64,000 nucleotides of DNA from Pedobacter rhodius (GTDB lineage: Bacteria; Bacteroidota; Bacteroidia; Sphingobacteriales; Sphingobacteriaceae). The position numbers were made by a program, and so were the translations under genes. Below are positions 17,875-28,200 of the stretch, piece after piece; the stretch's first letter is position 1; each line of letters opens with the position of its first letter. The notes below the pieces were generated by a model, which saw only the letters and a program-made list of their open reading frames with translations, did no database searches and had not been told where the DNA came from. The stretch is from assembly GCF_027213645.1 (NCBI RefSeq), contig NZ_JAPWGL010000002.1, positions 434,001 through 498,000 of the forward strand. The letters are read 5' to 3'.

Positions 17875-18345
17875 TTAAGAGAGTTCGAATAATGCTTCAA
17901 TCTCAACGGGTATATTATCGGGTAAAGAGCCAAAACCAACAGCACTTCTTACCCCAATACCATTTTCTTCACCCCAAACTTTAGCAAAAAGCTCACTACA
18001 ACCATTAATAATAAAGGGATGCTTTTCAAATTCCGGCGTACAATTTACCATACCTAAAACCTTAATAACACGTTTAACTTTGTTCAAACTTCCAATGTTG
18101 GATTTTATGGTTGATAACATGGTTAAACCAACTTGTAGAGCCGCAAGTTTACCTTCTTCCTGTGTGAGGTCAGAACCGATTCTGCCGATGATCAAAGATT
18201 TATCATCCTGAACAGGACCATGACCACTTAAATAAAGGTATTTTCCATCTACCAGGCAAGGTTTATAAACGCCTAGTGGTGCGGGAGCAGGTGGCAAATT
18301 AAGTTTTAATTGTTCGAAGCGTTCGTCGGGAGTTAAATTTTCCAT
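17875..18345 (-). CDS. RidA family enamine/imine deaminase
   Basis: The 156-residue protein belongs to the YjgF/YER057c/UK114 family. Conserved segments include YLSGHGPVQDD, the central LAALQVGLTMLSTI helix and the C-terminal RSAVGFGSLPDNIPVEIEAL, which carries the catalytic Arg. It is longer than the roughly 128-residue E. coli RidA and resembles the divergent branch found beside amino-acid catabolic genes. RidA converts 2-aminoacrylate to pyruvate and ammonia, protecting PLP enzymes. Its place between the GntP permease and the D-serine-dehydratase-like enzyme fits this directly. Confidence 0.9.
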   Translation of the reverse strand: MENLTPDERFEQLKLNLPPAPAPLGVYKPCLVDGKYLYLSGHGPVQDDKSLIIGRIGSDLTQEEGKLAALQVGLTMLSTIKSNIGSLNKVKRVIKVLGMVNCTPEFEKHPFIINGCSELFAKVWGEENGIGVRSAVGFGSLPDNIPVEIEALFELS

Positions 18346-18364
18346 TGTATGTATATGTTAATTT

Positions 18365-19681
18365 TTAAGCGATTATACTATTTAATAAAAGTACCCCTGC
18401 GAGGCCTACAGCGCCAACAATAGACTCCATCAGGGCCCAGGACTTGAATGTATCTTTCAAAGTTAAACCGAAATATTCTTTAAACATCCAGAATCCGGCA
18501 TCGTTAACGTGGGAGAACATCAGGCTTCCTGCACCTACGGCCAAAACCATCAGATTTGGATTGGTATGCGTATGTTCCATCAGCGGGAAAATAATTCCGG
18601 CGGTGGTTAAGCCTGCAACAGTTGCAGATCCGACACAAAATCTGATAATTGCGGCAATCATCCAAGCCAAAAATAAAGGTTCCGCTTTAACATTCTGAAG
18701 GTAATCGGCAATTTGATTGCTTACACCACTTTCCGTTAGAACTTGTTTTAACGCACCAGAGCCGGCAATGATTAATAAAATCATAGCGATATCTTTTAAG
18801 GCATCCCCATAAATGGCCATAATTTCTGTAATCTTTTTCCCTTGTGATAAACCAAGCAGCCAGGTTGCGGCGATTAAGACAATTAACATGACTATTGAAG
18901 GACTTCCTGCAAATAAAATATAAGGAAGTATGGCTGAATCTGACTTCAAAATCATTGGCAGAAATGAGGCAGCAGCTAATAAAATTACCGGGAGCAGTGC
19001 AGTAAAAAAACTTTTAAAACCACTTGGAAGTTCCTCTTCAGATAATTCTTTTGCACTGAAAGCAGCCATTGGACTTGCCGGGATGGCCTTAAGTGTTCTG
19101 GAGAAAATAGGTCCGCCTATGATGATTGCAGGGATTGCAACAGCTAAACCATAAAATAAGGTTAAGCCCATATCTGCCTTGAATTGAATTACTAATGCAG
19201 CGGGCGATGGATGCGGAGGCAAGAAACCATGTGTAACAGATAAAGCAGCTAACATGGGTAAACCAATATATAGTGCAGGTAATTTATATCGATAAACCAC
19301 AGAAAATATCAATGGAACCATCAAAACGAAACCTATTCCATAGTAAAGCGGGATACCAATTAAAAAGCCTGTTAAAACCATTGCCCATTGGATATATCTC
19401 GTTCCGAAAATATTCATACTAACCTGGGCAATTTTTTGCGCGGCCCCGCTTTCAGCAACCAATTTACCAAGCATTGCGCCTGCGATAATAATGATGGTTA
19501 AAGAGCCTAATACATCGCCCATGCCCTTTTCTATGTTTGACGGTATTTTAGCAGGTGGTAAGCCTAATGCCAATCCGGCAATGATGGAAACAATGAGAAA
19601 TGATAGAAACGCATTAATTTTAAATACCGAAATCAGTACAATTAATAAGGCAATACAGAGTAAAACGATTAGTATAGTCAT
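18365..19681 (-). CDS. GntP family permease (gluconate or D-serine type)
   Basis: The 438-residue membrane protein has about 12 helices. GntP signatures include GAMLGKLVAESGAAQKIA, HGFLPPHPSPAALV and FCVGSATVAGLTTAGI. The family imports gluconate and related sugar acids with protons, and its DsdX branch imports D-serine. Operon neighbours (RidA, D-serine-dehydratase-like enzyme, dipeptidase) point to D-serine or a D-hydroxy amino acid. Motifs alone cannot rule out gluconate. The gene starts immediately after the GH20 stop codon. Confidence 0.9.
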   Translation of the reverse strand: MTILIVLLCIALLIVLISVFKINAFLSFLIVSIIAGLALGLPPAKIPSNIEKGMGDVLGSLTIIIIAGAMLGKLVAESGAAQKIAQVSMNIFGTRYIQWAMVLTGFLIGIPLYYGIGFVLMVPLIFSVVYRYKLPALYIGLPMLAALSVTHGFLPPHPSPAALVIQFKADMGLTLFYGLAVAIPAIIIGGPIFSRTLKAIPASPMAAFSAKELSEEELPSGFKSFFTALLPVILLAAASFLPMILKSDSAILPYILFAGSPSIVMLIVLIAATWLLGLSQGKKITEIMAIYGDALKDIAMILLIIAGSGALKQVLTESGVSNQIADYLQNVKAEPLFLAWMIAAIIRFCVGSATVAGLTTAGIIFPLMEHTHTNPNLMVLAVGAGSLMFSHVNDAGFWMFKEYFGLTLKDTFKSWALMESIVGAVGLAGVLLLNSIIA

Positions 19682-21979
19682 TTAATTTACAATTATTTCA
19701 TCAACCATTAACCAGGCCTTCGTACCTGCGCCGTAGAATCCGTCTGGTATGATGCCTGCATTTGTAGCTTTAATACGAACGTACCTTGCTGTTACCGGAT
19801 TAATTTTATTTAACACAACATTAAGGCCTTCGAGCTTAAAACTGGTTTGACGGGCCACCTCTTTAAAATTGATATTGTCGGCAGATATTTCCATGATAAG
19901 TTCTTTCGGCGGATGCATTTTTTGCCATTGATAATTGAGAACATTTATTGAGATTTCTTTAATGATAATTTCTGTACCTAAATCTGCAACGGCTTCGAAG
20001 TCGGTTCCACTCAATCCTAACCACTCACCGTTATTGTATATGGGCGAACCCGGAATCCCATTAACTAAAACCTGTTTATCAACATTATAGTTGCCATTAC
20101 CTGAATTTTTTAATGAGATGGTTTTATCTGATGCCAGACTTCTGATAATTTGCTGTTCATATAATTTACCAACCGGATAATGGCCTTTAAAAAGTTTAGC
20201 TTTAATGGTAGCAGACTTTTCAAGTTTTACAGACGACGTATATTTTTTGCTATTCATTGTGGGTTCACTTCCATCTACCGTGTAACGAATCTCGGCATCA
20301 GGCATATCCGTTTGAAGACTAAAACCATCCGGCGAAGACTTTCCTGTAATTTCATAGAATGATGAACTGTAATTTATACCGTTTAAAAATTTAAGGCCGG
20401 CGTTTAAACGAACTAAAAAATCAGTATAATTTCGGTTTTCTTTCTTCGACCAGGCCATTTCTGCTAAAGCAATAACCCTCGGGAAAATCATATATTCTGC
20501 CTTTTTACCTTCAGCCATATATTCCGACCATACATTTGCCTGAACGCCTTTAATATAACCTTGTTCAGCTGCACCAAGTTCGGCAGGCATTGGCTCGTAA
20601 TCATACAGCTTCCGAAGTGGTAAATAGCCACCTGCAGCGATTTGTTCGCTTTTGTTTAACGATTGGTAATAATCCAGATAGACAAATTTTTCAGGTGTCA
20701 TGATTACATCGTGTTTCAGCTTTGCCGCGGCAATTCCACCCGATAAACCTGTCCAACTCATCACCGTTGCATCAGGTGCGAGTCCGCCTTCCAGTATTTC
20801 ATCCCAACCAATTATTTTTTTGCCTTTGGCATTAAGGTATTTCTCCATCCTCGCAATAAAATACGATTGCAGTCCATGTTCATCTTTAAGTTTTTCTTCT
20901 TTAATCCTTTTCTGGCATTTCGGGCAATCGTGCCACCTTGTTTTAGGGCATTCATCGCCACCAATATGAATGTATCTGGAAGGAAATAACGCAATCACCT
21001 CATCCAAAACACCTTCTAAAAAATTAAAGGTCTCTTCATTACCGGCGCAAAACACATCGTCAAAAACACCCCAAAAGGTCGCCGTTTCATACGGCCCGCC
21101 TGTACAACCTAAATTTGGGTATGCTGCAAGCACGGCGCTCGCATGCCCTGGCATTTCAATTTCAGGAATTGTTGTAATTTGTCGTTTTGCAGCATAGTTT
21201 ATGATATCCTTAACTTCTTCCTGTGAATAAAAACCGCCATATCGTTTGCCGTCAAAAACATGCGGATTTGCACGTTTGTGCCCTATCAGGGTTTCTTTCC
21301 TAAAAGCTGATATTTTTTGTAATGAAGGGTATTTTTTAATTTCAATTCTCCAACCCTGATCATCCGTTAAATGCCAATGGAATGTATTGATTTTATAAAA
21401 GGCCAGTACATCAAGCCATTTTTTTATTGTGGCCACGCTGAACATATGCCGTGCAACATCAAGATGCATTCCTCTGTAAGCAAAGCGGGGTTCGTCTTTA
21501 ATGTAGTAAGCAGGAACTGCTATTGCTTTCCCGTTCTTTTTTATCAGTTGCATTAAAGATTGCAAACCATAAAACAAACCGCTTTCATCAATTGCTTTAA
21601 TATCAATTCTTTTGGTCGTAATAACTAAAGTATAACCTTCTGGTTTAATTTTTAAAGCAGAATCGATAACCAGGTTGATACCATTCCCTTCTGTTAAATT
21701 ACTTTTTGACAGCGAAAACCCGGTTAAGTCTCTTAAGTATTGATTGAAAAAACTTAAACTAACATGCTGATTATCAGAAAAAAATAGTTTAGTATTCGCC
21801 TTAATCGTAAAAAACCCATCCTTCCTGATTTCTTTGACGGGTTTGGGAATAATACCAGAACCCATTAAATTCTGACCCGACGCTTCTAAAAGAGTTAACT
21901 GTAAAGCTGTTAAGATGAGCAGCCTTAAAATTAAGCACCTAAAAAAAACAGGTATTTTATAAAAAAGAATATTTATCAT
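19682..21979 (-). CDS. GH20 beta-N-acetylhexosaminidase, secreted
   Basis: The 765-residue precursor has an N-terminal signal/anchor (to about residue 35), then a GH20b domain with GIIPKPVKEIRK. The GH20 barrel follows, with the catalytic pair Asp342-Glu343 in HIGGDECPKTRW. Two C-terminal beta domains come next: one with a VDGSEPTMNSKKY repeat of the chitobiase/HEX type, and an F5/8-type carbohydrate-binding domain. It removes terminal beta-GlcNAc or GalNAc by substrate assistance. It is cotranscribed with GH29 upstream and GntP downstream. Confidence 0.94.
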   Translation of the reverse strand: MINILFYKIPVFFRCLILRLLILTALQLTLLEASGQNLMGSGIIPKPVKEIRKDGFFTIKANTKLFFSDNQHVSLSFFNQYLRDLTGFSLSKSNLTEGNGINLVIDSALKIKPEGYTLVITTKRIDIKAIDESGLFYGLQSLMQLIKKNGKAIAVPAYYIKDEPRFAYRGMHLDVARHMFSVATIKKWLDVLAFYKINTFHWHLTDDQGWRIEIKKYPSLQKISAFRKETLIGHKRANPHVFDGKRYGGFYSQEEVKDIINYAAKRQITTIPEIEMPGHASAVLAAYPNLGCTGGPYETATFWGVFDDVFCAGNEETFNFLEGVLDEVIALFPSRYIHIGGDECPKTRWHDCPKCQKRIKEEKLKDEHGLQSYFIARMEKYLNAKGKKIIGWDEILEGGLAPDATVMSWTGLSGGIAAAKLKHDVIMTPEKFVYLDYYQSLNKSEQIAAGGYLPLRKLYDYEPMPAELGAAEQGYIKGVQANVWSEYMAEGKKAEYMIFPRVIALAEMAWSKKENRNYTDFLVRLNAGLKFLNGINYSSSFYEITGKSSPDGFSLQTDMPDAEIRYTVDGSEPTMNSKKYTSSVKLEKSATIKAKLFKGHYPVGKLYEQQIIRSLASDKTISLKNSGNGNYNVDKQVLVNGIPGSPIYNNGEWLGLSGTDFEAVADLGTEIIIKEISINVLNYQWQKMHPPKELIMEISADNINFKEVARQTSFKLEGLNVVLNKINPVTARYVRIKATNAGIIPDGFYGAGTKAWLMVDEIIVN

Positions 21980-21998
21980 AACGAAATTATAATAAAGT

Positions 21999-23633
21999 CT
22001 AAGGTAAGCTTAAAACTTTATTTTCGCCTTCTATAACAACGTTTTGCTGTTCTGCTACCGCTTTATATTCATAAGCACCCTTTGTTAATTTTACGGTACC
22101 AATAAAAGTTCCGTCCGGCTTAATCGGCAGCCAAGGCGTCATTTTCCAGGGTTCAGCATAGAGTGTTTCTACCTGACCGCGATATGGACGGTAATAAAAT
22201 CTCGCGCGTTTTGGTTTAATATCTTTATAATTAAGAATTTTAGCATTCATTTCTACTGCCCCGGAAACCAGCCTGAAATTATTGGTTTGGACCATCGCTG
22301 CTTCTTCAAAAACAGGACTTACATTTTCAAGTTTTATAACAACAGGATTTGGCCAACGGTGATCATCGTAAATGCGTTGTGCCTTAACAACGGACACTTC
22401 CAGCCCATTTTCTGTTTGCTTAAATTTGCAGGAGACATCTAAATTAGGTTTGTACTCTATAATTTTGCTGTTCTGGCCTAAAACACTGACATTGGTATTG
22501 GCAGATGATTTTACGGAATGTAATAGAAAAGTTCTGCGTTCTCCTTCTTTCCAATCTTTGGAATCCATAACAATTGCAAATAAAACACCAGGATCTTTTT
22601 TGGTAAAGTAAATATTTTCTTCTTTGCTCACGACCCAGCTCCGTACATCATCCATTGCTTCATGGTTAATGTAATACCAGCCAGCCATTTCACGTAACCG
22701 GTCTTCCTGTTCTTCAGCCAACAGACCATTCGGTTTCGGCCCGACATTTAATAAAAGAGAGCCACCCTTAGACCTGGCTTCAATAAGCAATTCAATTAAT
22801 TGTGAACCAGATTTATAGCGTTCGTTTGTAGGCTGATATTGCCATGCAGTGCCAATCGTTACGGGAGATAACCATGGCTGCGTAATTTTCGCACCTGGTA
22901 AAGTTTGTTCAGGCGTTAAAATGGCACCACGGGTTATCAAAATATTGGGTTGCATTTTCCATGCCGTTTCCTTAACGGTTTCTTTAGGGTCGCCATCGAT
23001 AAACAAAACATCAATTTTACCATAGTTTTGCATCAATTCTTCCGTTTGTTTACGGTTATATTCTGCATATTCCTTAGTCGTTTTGGCGTCGAGATTAGTA
23101 ATATTCCTGCTGATAGGTATTTTGTGCTTGTAAAGAAAGTTGAAATCTTCAGGAGAAAAATAAAAACCAACATCTAATCCGGCTTCCCGGGTAGCATTTA
23201 CAAATTCTTTAAGTAAGTCTTTTTTATATGGGGTATTGGTAATTTTAAAATCTGTGGTTTTAGTATCCCAAAAGCAAAAACCGGCATGATGTTTTGTAGT
23301 AAAAACAATGTATTTCATACCTGCAAGCTTAGCAAGTTCAGCGATTTCTTTTGGATTGAATGAAGAGGGATTGAATGTTTTTGGCAAATCCCGGAAATAA
23401 CGTTCTGTGTAATCGTCAGAAGCACCAACCAGTGAATGACTGATTACAATTCCTAATTGCGCATCGACATTAAAATGAATAAACAAACCGGCTCCGGTAT
23501 TTCTGAGCCATTCTTCGCGTTCAGGCTTGTTTAAATTGTAGGTACTGGAAGTTTCATCTTCAACAACGTCATTTTTTTGTGCTGAAGCAGTGGTGCCAAA
23601 GAACAGGCATAAAATAAGTATTCGGTATATCAT
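21999..23633 (-). CDS. GH29 alpha-L-fucosidase, secreted
   Basis: The ATG at 23633 (MIYRILILCLFF) gives a 544-residue protein with a normal signal peptide ending TASAQ. An upstream ATG at 23669 falls inside a hairpin and is disfavoured. GH29 features include AGMKYIVFTTKHHAGFCFWD, the nucleophile Asp213 in LFIDGD, and LLLNVGPKPNG. A C-terminal beta domain follows. It removes alpha-L-fucose with retention. It lies in the operon after susD, separated by a stem-loop. Confidence 0.93.
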   Translation of the reverse strand: MIYRILILCLFFGTTASAQKNDVVEDETSSTYNLNKPEREEWLRNTGAGLFIHFNVDAQLGIVISHSLVGASDDYTERYFRDLPKTFNPSSFNPKEIAELAKLAGMKYIVFTTKHHAGFCFWDTKTTDFKITNTPYKKDLLKEFVNATREAGLDVGFYFSPEDFNFLYKHKIPISRNITNLDAKTTKEYAEYNRKQTEELMQNYGKIDVLFIDGDPKETVKETAWKMQPNILITRGAILTPEQTLPGAKITQPWLSPVTIGTAWQYQPTNERYKSGSQLIELLIEARSKGGSLLLNVGPKPNGLLAEEQEDRLREMAGWYYINHEAMDDVRSWVVSKEENIYFTKKDPGVLFAIVMDSKDWKEGERRTFLLHSVKSSANTNVSVLGQNSKIIEYKPNLDVSCKFKQTENGLEVSVVKAQRIYDDHRWPNPVVIKLENVSPVFEEAAMVQTNNFRLVSGAVEMNAKILNYKDIKPKRARFYYRPYRGQVETLYAEPWKMTPWLPIKPDGTFIGTVKLTKGAYEYKAVAEQQNVVIEGENKVLSLP

Positions 23634-23648
23634 CAGGCAAATAAAATT

Positions 23649-23682
23649 AATCCCGCAGTGCAAATTCATGCACTGCAGGATT
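23649..23682 (-). promoter_or_regulatory. Intercistronic hairpin between susD and the glycosidase genes
   Basis: A perfect 8-bp stem GCAGTGCA/TGCACTGC (23655-23662, 23669-23676) with a 6-base loop extends, after one mismatch, by five more pairs. On the minus strand it is followed by T-rich but interrupted sequence. It lies between the SusD stop and the GH29 start. Confidence 0.65.
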
Positions 23683-23697
23683 CTGAAAAATTAATTA

Positions 23698-25227
23698 TTA
23701 CAATTTGTCCCACCAGATACGGGTCAGGAAATCATCCGGACCTTGACGGGCAATTGCTGCTGCAAGTGATGCGGCATTTAAATTTTGTTCTGAAAGCGGA
23801 TAAAGCATCCTTCTGAAAATCTTCCCTCCGGTTGCATTTCCAACATAAACGACCGGAACCAGCGCCGGATATCCGGTTCTGCGATAGCTCGCAAATACTT
23901 CCTGTGCATCAGGGAATAAGGCTAACCAGAATTCAGTATAAATTTGTTGTAATTTATTATCTAAAGTTCCTGCGGCATTCAGCGGGTGATATTTTATGTA
24001 TGTATTGATTTGTAAATCGCTTATAACACCATCAGTAGGTGAAATAATTGCCCATTGTTTCATGGCTGCTTTTATACCTGCCTCATATAATGTGGATGCA
24101 TTACCGGTATACCAGCCACGTAAAACTGCCTCAGACAAAAGAAAATTTGTTTCAGCCGTTGTAAAAATAAGTTTCGCACCACCCAATGCAAGAACAGTTT
24201 TCTGATTAGGTTCTGAATAGGTAACAAAATTTGCCGGTTTTGCATTTAATGTTGCAGGCATTCCTTTTTGAATAGCAGCAGATGTATCCGCTACACCATT
24301 AACATATACGACAGATAAAATCCCTAATCGAGGGTCTTTATTATTTTTCATATATGTAATAAACGTATCCTGATATTTTCCACCTTCAGCATTGCTGTTT
24401 CCGTCTGCTTTGATGTAATCGCTGTTCCATAATGCTAAGGCGATTGGATTTTTATTGATGTCCTGACCTGCGCTTAAATAAGAAATTTTAGCAATATCGG
24501 CATCATCTGTAATGACCCCGCCAGCAATTGCTTTTTTAACCCATGTTTCAGCCAGCGCCGCATCTACTTTAGTCATTCTCATGCCTAAACGAAGCATTAA
24601 TGAATAGGCAAATTTCTTCCATTTAACCGTATTACCTGCGTAAACCAGATCTGCTGCGCCAAAAGTGGCCTTTGAAGCATTTAAGCTTGATGCTGATTCA
24701 TCCAATTCTTTTAATAAATCCAGATAGATGTTTCTTTGTGCATCATAAGCAGGTTTAAAGTTTGTAGCCGTATATCCCTGAGCAGCTTCTGAATATGGAA
24801 CATCGCCATATAAATCTGTAAGCCGGCTAAAGCAATACGCTTTCCAGATACGGGCCGTAGCCAATAAATTTACTTTTTCCGGGTCGGCTTTAACCGCATT
24901 GATTACCAGCGCAAGTTCATTAATTTCATTTGGATAAGCGTTATTAAACACTGCTGCCGACTGCTGACTTTGACTGGAAACATATTTGGAACCAAAACCT
25001 GCTACATCATTAAAACTGGTGGTGTATTGCATGGTTCCAAGTAATAAATTCAGGTTGTTTTTTGCACCATCATAAAGCGCTTTTGTGAAAACATAAGCCG
25101 GTTGTATGGTCGTGGACGCTTCAGGGTTCGTATTAATTTCCTGAAAATCTTTTGTGCATGAAGCTAAGATTACACTTAACCATAACATGCAAATAGCTGC
25201 TTTATATTTATTTGAATATTTTTTCAT
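23698..25227 (-). CDS. SusD/RagB-type glycan-binding lipoprotein
   Basis: The 509-residue lipoprotein has its lipobox at LASC and begins CTKDFQEINTNPEA, typical of the SusD-like_2 branch. The helical TPR-like core includes WKAYCFSRLTDLYGDVPYSE and ANFLLSEAVLRGW. It sits on the cell surface as the lid of the SusC porin and captures oligosaccharide. It starts ten bases after the SusC stop. The partner and the enzymes downstream define one glycan system. Confidence 0.93.
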   Translation of the reverse strand: MKKYSNKYKAAICMLWLSVILASCTKDFQEINTNPEASTTIQPAYVFTKALYDGAKNNLNLLLGTMQYTTSFNDVAGFGSKYVSSQSQQSAAVFNNAYPNEINELALVINAVKADPEKVNLLATARIWKAYCFSRLTDLYGDVPYSEAAQGYTATNFKPAYDAQRNIYLDLLKELDESASSLNASKATFGAADLVYAGNTVKWKKFAYSLMLRLGMRMTKVDAALAETWVKKAIAGGVITDDADIAKISYLSAGQDINKNPIALALWNSDYIKADGNSNAEGGKYQDTFITYMKNNKDPRLGILSVVYVNGVADTSAAIQKGMPATLNAKPANFVTYSEPNQKTVLALGGAKLIFTTAETNFLLSEAVLRGWYTGNASTLYEAGIKAAMKQWAIISPTDGVISDLQINTYIKYHPLNAAGTLDNKLQQIYTEFWLALFPDAQEVFASYRRTGYPALVPVVYVGNATGGKIFRRMLYPLSEQNLNAASLAAAIARQGPDDFLTRIWWDKL

Positions 25228-25237
25228 TATTAAAGCT

Positions 25238-28200
25238 TTAGAATTTAACCATTAAGTTCATACCGAAAGTGCGTGTTCTTGGTAATCCAATCGATTCAAA
25301 ACCTTGTGCATTACCATTGGTAAAACTCGATTCCGGATCAAAATTATCCGTTTTTTTGTATAGCGTAAGAATATTTCTTGCTACAAAAGATAAACTGGCA
25401 GATTGTATTTTAACAAGTTTAAAATCTTTAACAGGAATATTATACGATAAAATTGCCTGGCGTAGTTTTATAAAACTTCCATCGTGAACAAATAGTTCAG
25501 AATAGGCCCTCAAGTCGTTATAGTAAGCACGTAAATTACTTACCGGGATTACTGCCGAATAAGGATTTCCGGCCTGATCAACACCCGTTAATGTTAAACC
25601 ATTTTCGCGACCAGGTAAAGTACTTTTCAGCAAGCCCAAACGGGTTGCGTAAACTTCTTTTATAGATAAAATCTTATTACCGAATTTACCGTCAAGCAGG
25701 AAGCTAAAGGTAAAGTTGCCAAATCTGAAATCCTGATTTAAGCCCATTGTTAAAGGTGGCACGCCATCTCCAAGTTCCTGTAAACCTGTAGCAACCGGGC
25801 GGTTTGTTGTTGAATTGTATACAATTTGTCCGGCCGCATTTCGCAGCATCCTGGTACCTACAATTGTTCCGTAAGAACTGCCAACGGTCTGGTTAATATA
25901 ACCCCAGTTACCAACCGAGTTTGCAACCTGGAAAGTATTTGTACCATCCACAAGTTTAATTACTTTACTCTTATTATAAGCGATGTTATAGCTGATGTTC
26001 CATCCGAATTTTTCTCCTGAAACCGGGCTGCCGGTTAATAAGAACTCAATACCCTTATTCTGCAACTCACCAACATTAAGTACAGCATTGCTATAACCTG
26101 AAGTTGAAGAAATAGCTGCGTTCAAAATATCATTTGTGGTTTTTCGGGTATAGGCTGTAAAATCCAAACCTAATCTGCCTTTAAACATTTTCAATTCAAA
26201 ACCACCTTCATAGGTTGTCATGGTATATGGTTTTAAATTTGGATTTGTGATATTGTTGGTGGTTACATTTTGCAATGGTAAACCGGAACTTGGTACATTA
26301 CTATAGGATAAATTAATTTTGTATGGGTCTGCTTCACCACCACCTACTTCTGCCCATGAACCTTTTAATCTGAAAATATCAATAGATGAAGGCAATTTAA
26401 ATGCATCAGATACCACAAAACTACCGCCAAGACTCTGATACAAAATACTGTTGTTTTCAGGACTTAATGTAGAAAACCAATCGTTCCTTGCGGTATAGGT
26501 TAAGAATAATATACTCTTATAATCGAAATCCGCTGAACCAAATACAGAATTAATCCTGGATCTGGAAGTTGTTGGTGTTGTAGTGGCGGTAGCAAGATTT
26601 GAATAACTATAGAAATAAGGAATGGTAAAATTAGAACCGTTCATATTCAACTGCTTATTTACAAACCTTCTGCTGTTCGCTCCACCCAGTATCGAAATAC
26701 CAAATTTTTGTGCAATACGCGTTTTATAGTTTCCGGTTAATAAAGCATTGGTTTCTGACACATCAGATTTAATTGCTGCATATTCTCCGTTAGGAATATA
26801 GATATCGCCGGTTGGCAAAATATTTACATAATCGTAATTGTAAAAATCGCGGCTGATAACGCCTTTTAAAGAGAAATTTTTCACCACATCATATGTAATC
26901 GACCCTTGTCCGATAAAACGGTTTTTGGTATCATTTTGTACATATTTGTTCATTACAAAATAACCATTGGTTGCAATGCCGGCATCATTCCATGGTGTTT
27001 GGTTGCCTGCAGCATCATAACCAGGCGCCAACCACCTCACATCAACTGTGTTTGCAACCTCATAAGGTGTCCAGTTCGGATTACCTAATGCATCACCTGC
27101 CGATGTCCTTCCATATCCCCTTTCCAAGTTATATTGTGCCAAACCTTCAACCCTGATTTTATCGCTTATTTTAGCATTGATGTTTAAATTAGCCGTTTGA
27201 CGTTTAAATTTAGTACTCGAGAGTATACCTTTACTATCTAAATCTGCCAATGATAAACGATATACAATTCCATCAGTACCACCAGAGAAAGCAATTGTAT
27301 TGGTAAAATTTGTACCGGTTGAATAGAAATTTTGGATATTATTGGTAACGGCACTGTAAGGATGTGTTAAACCATCGGCCGCCACATAATCAGAACCATC
27401 TATTTTAGCGCCGAACGAAAGACGACCTGTTGCTATCGCATCATTTTTTGTTAAAGGTTTTACCCCTCCTAATCCTTGTCCGTATTCGTACTGGTAATCG
27501 TTATCGTTAATTGCATTTTCAATTGTATAGGTAGAATTATAATCTATACCTATTCCACGTTGTTTAACACCTTTTTTAGTCGTAATTAAGATAACACCAT
27601 TACTTGCACGGGAACCATATAAGGCCGCCGCAGCGCCACCTTTTAAAACGGTAATGGTTTCAATATCATCAGGATTTATACTTGAAATACCATCACCTCT
27701 ATCCACATTTGTCGTTATTCCGTTTGTTGTAGCACTTCCGCCCGGCACTGTATTGTCAATCGGCATTCCATTTACAACATAAAGTGGCTGGTTGTTTCCG
27801 TTAAATGAGGTGTTACCCCGAATAATTACCCTGCTGGAACCGCCTGGTCCTGTTGACAAACCGGTTGCATTAACACCCGCAACCTTACCGGTTAGGGCAT
27901 TGGCAATATTATTTTCCCTTGCCTGTGTAAATTCAGAACCTTTTACTTCAGTTATCGCATAACCCAACGATTTACTCTCTTTTTTAATACCCAAAGCGGT
28001 AACAACTACCTCATTTAAGTTGCTGTTGCTTTCTTTGAGTTTAATTGAAACCGGCGCATTGATGTCCGAAACTGGTAAATCCAGACTTTCGTAACCAACC
28101 GAGGCAATGGTTAACACAATTGCCTGCCCTTTTAAATTTGCCGGAATTGTGATGCTAAACTGACCTTGTGCATCGGTTGAAGAACCCGTTTTAGTACCTT

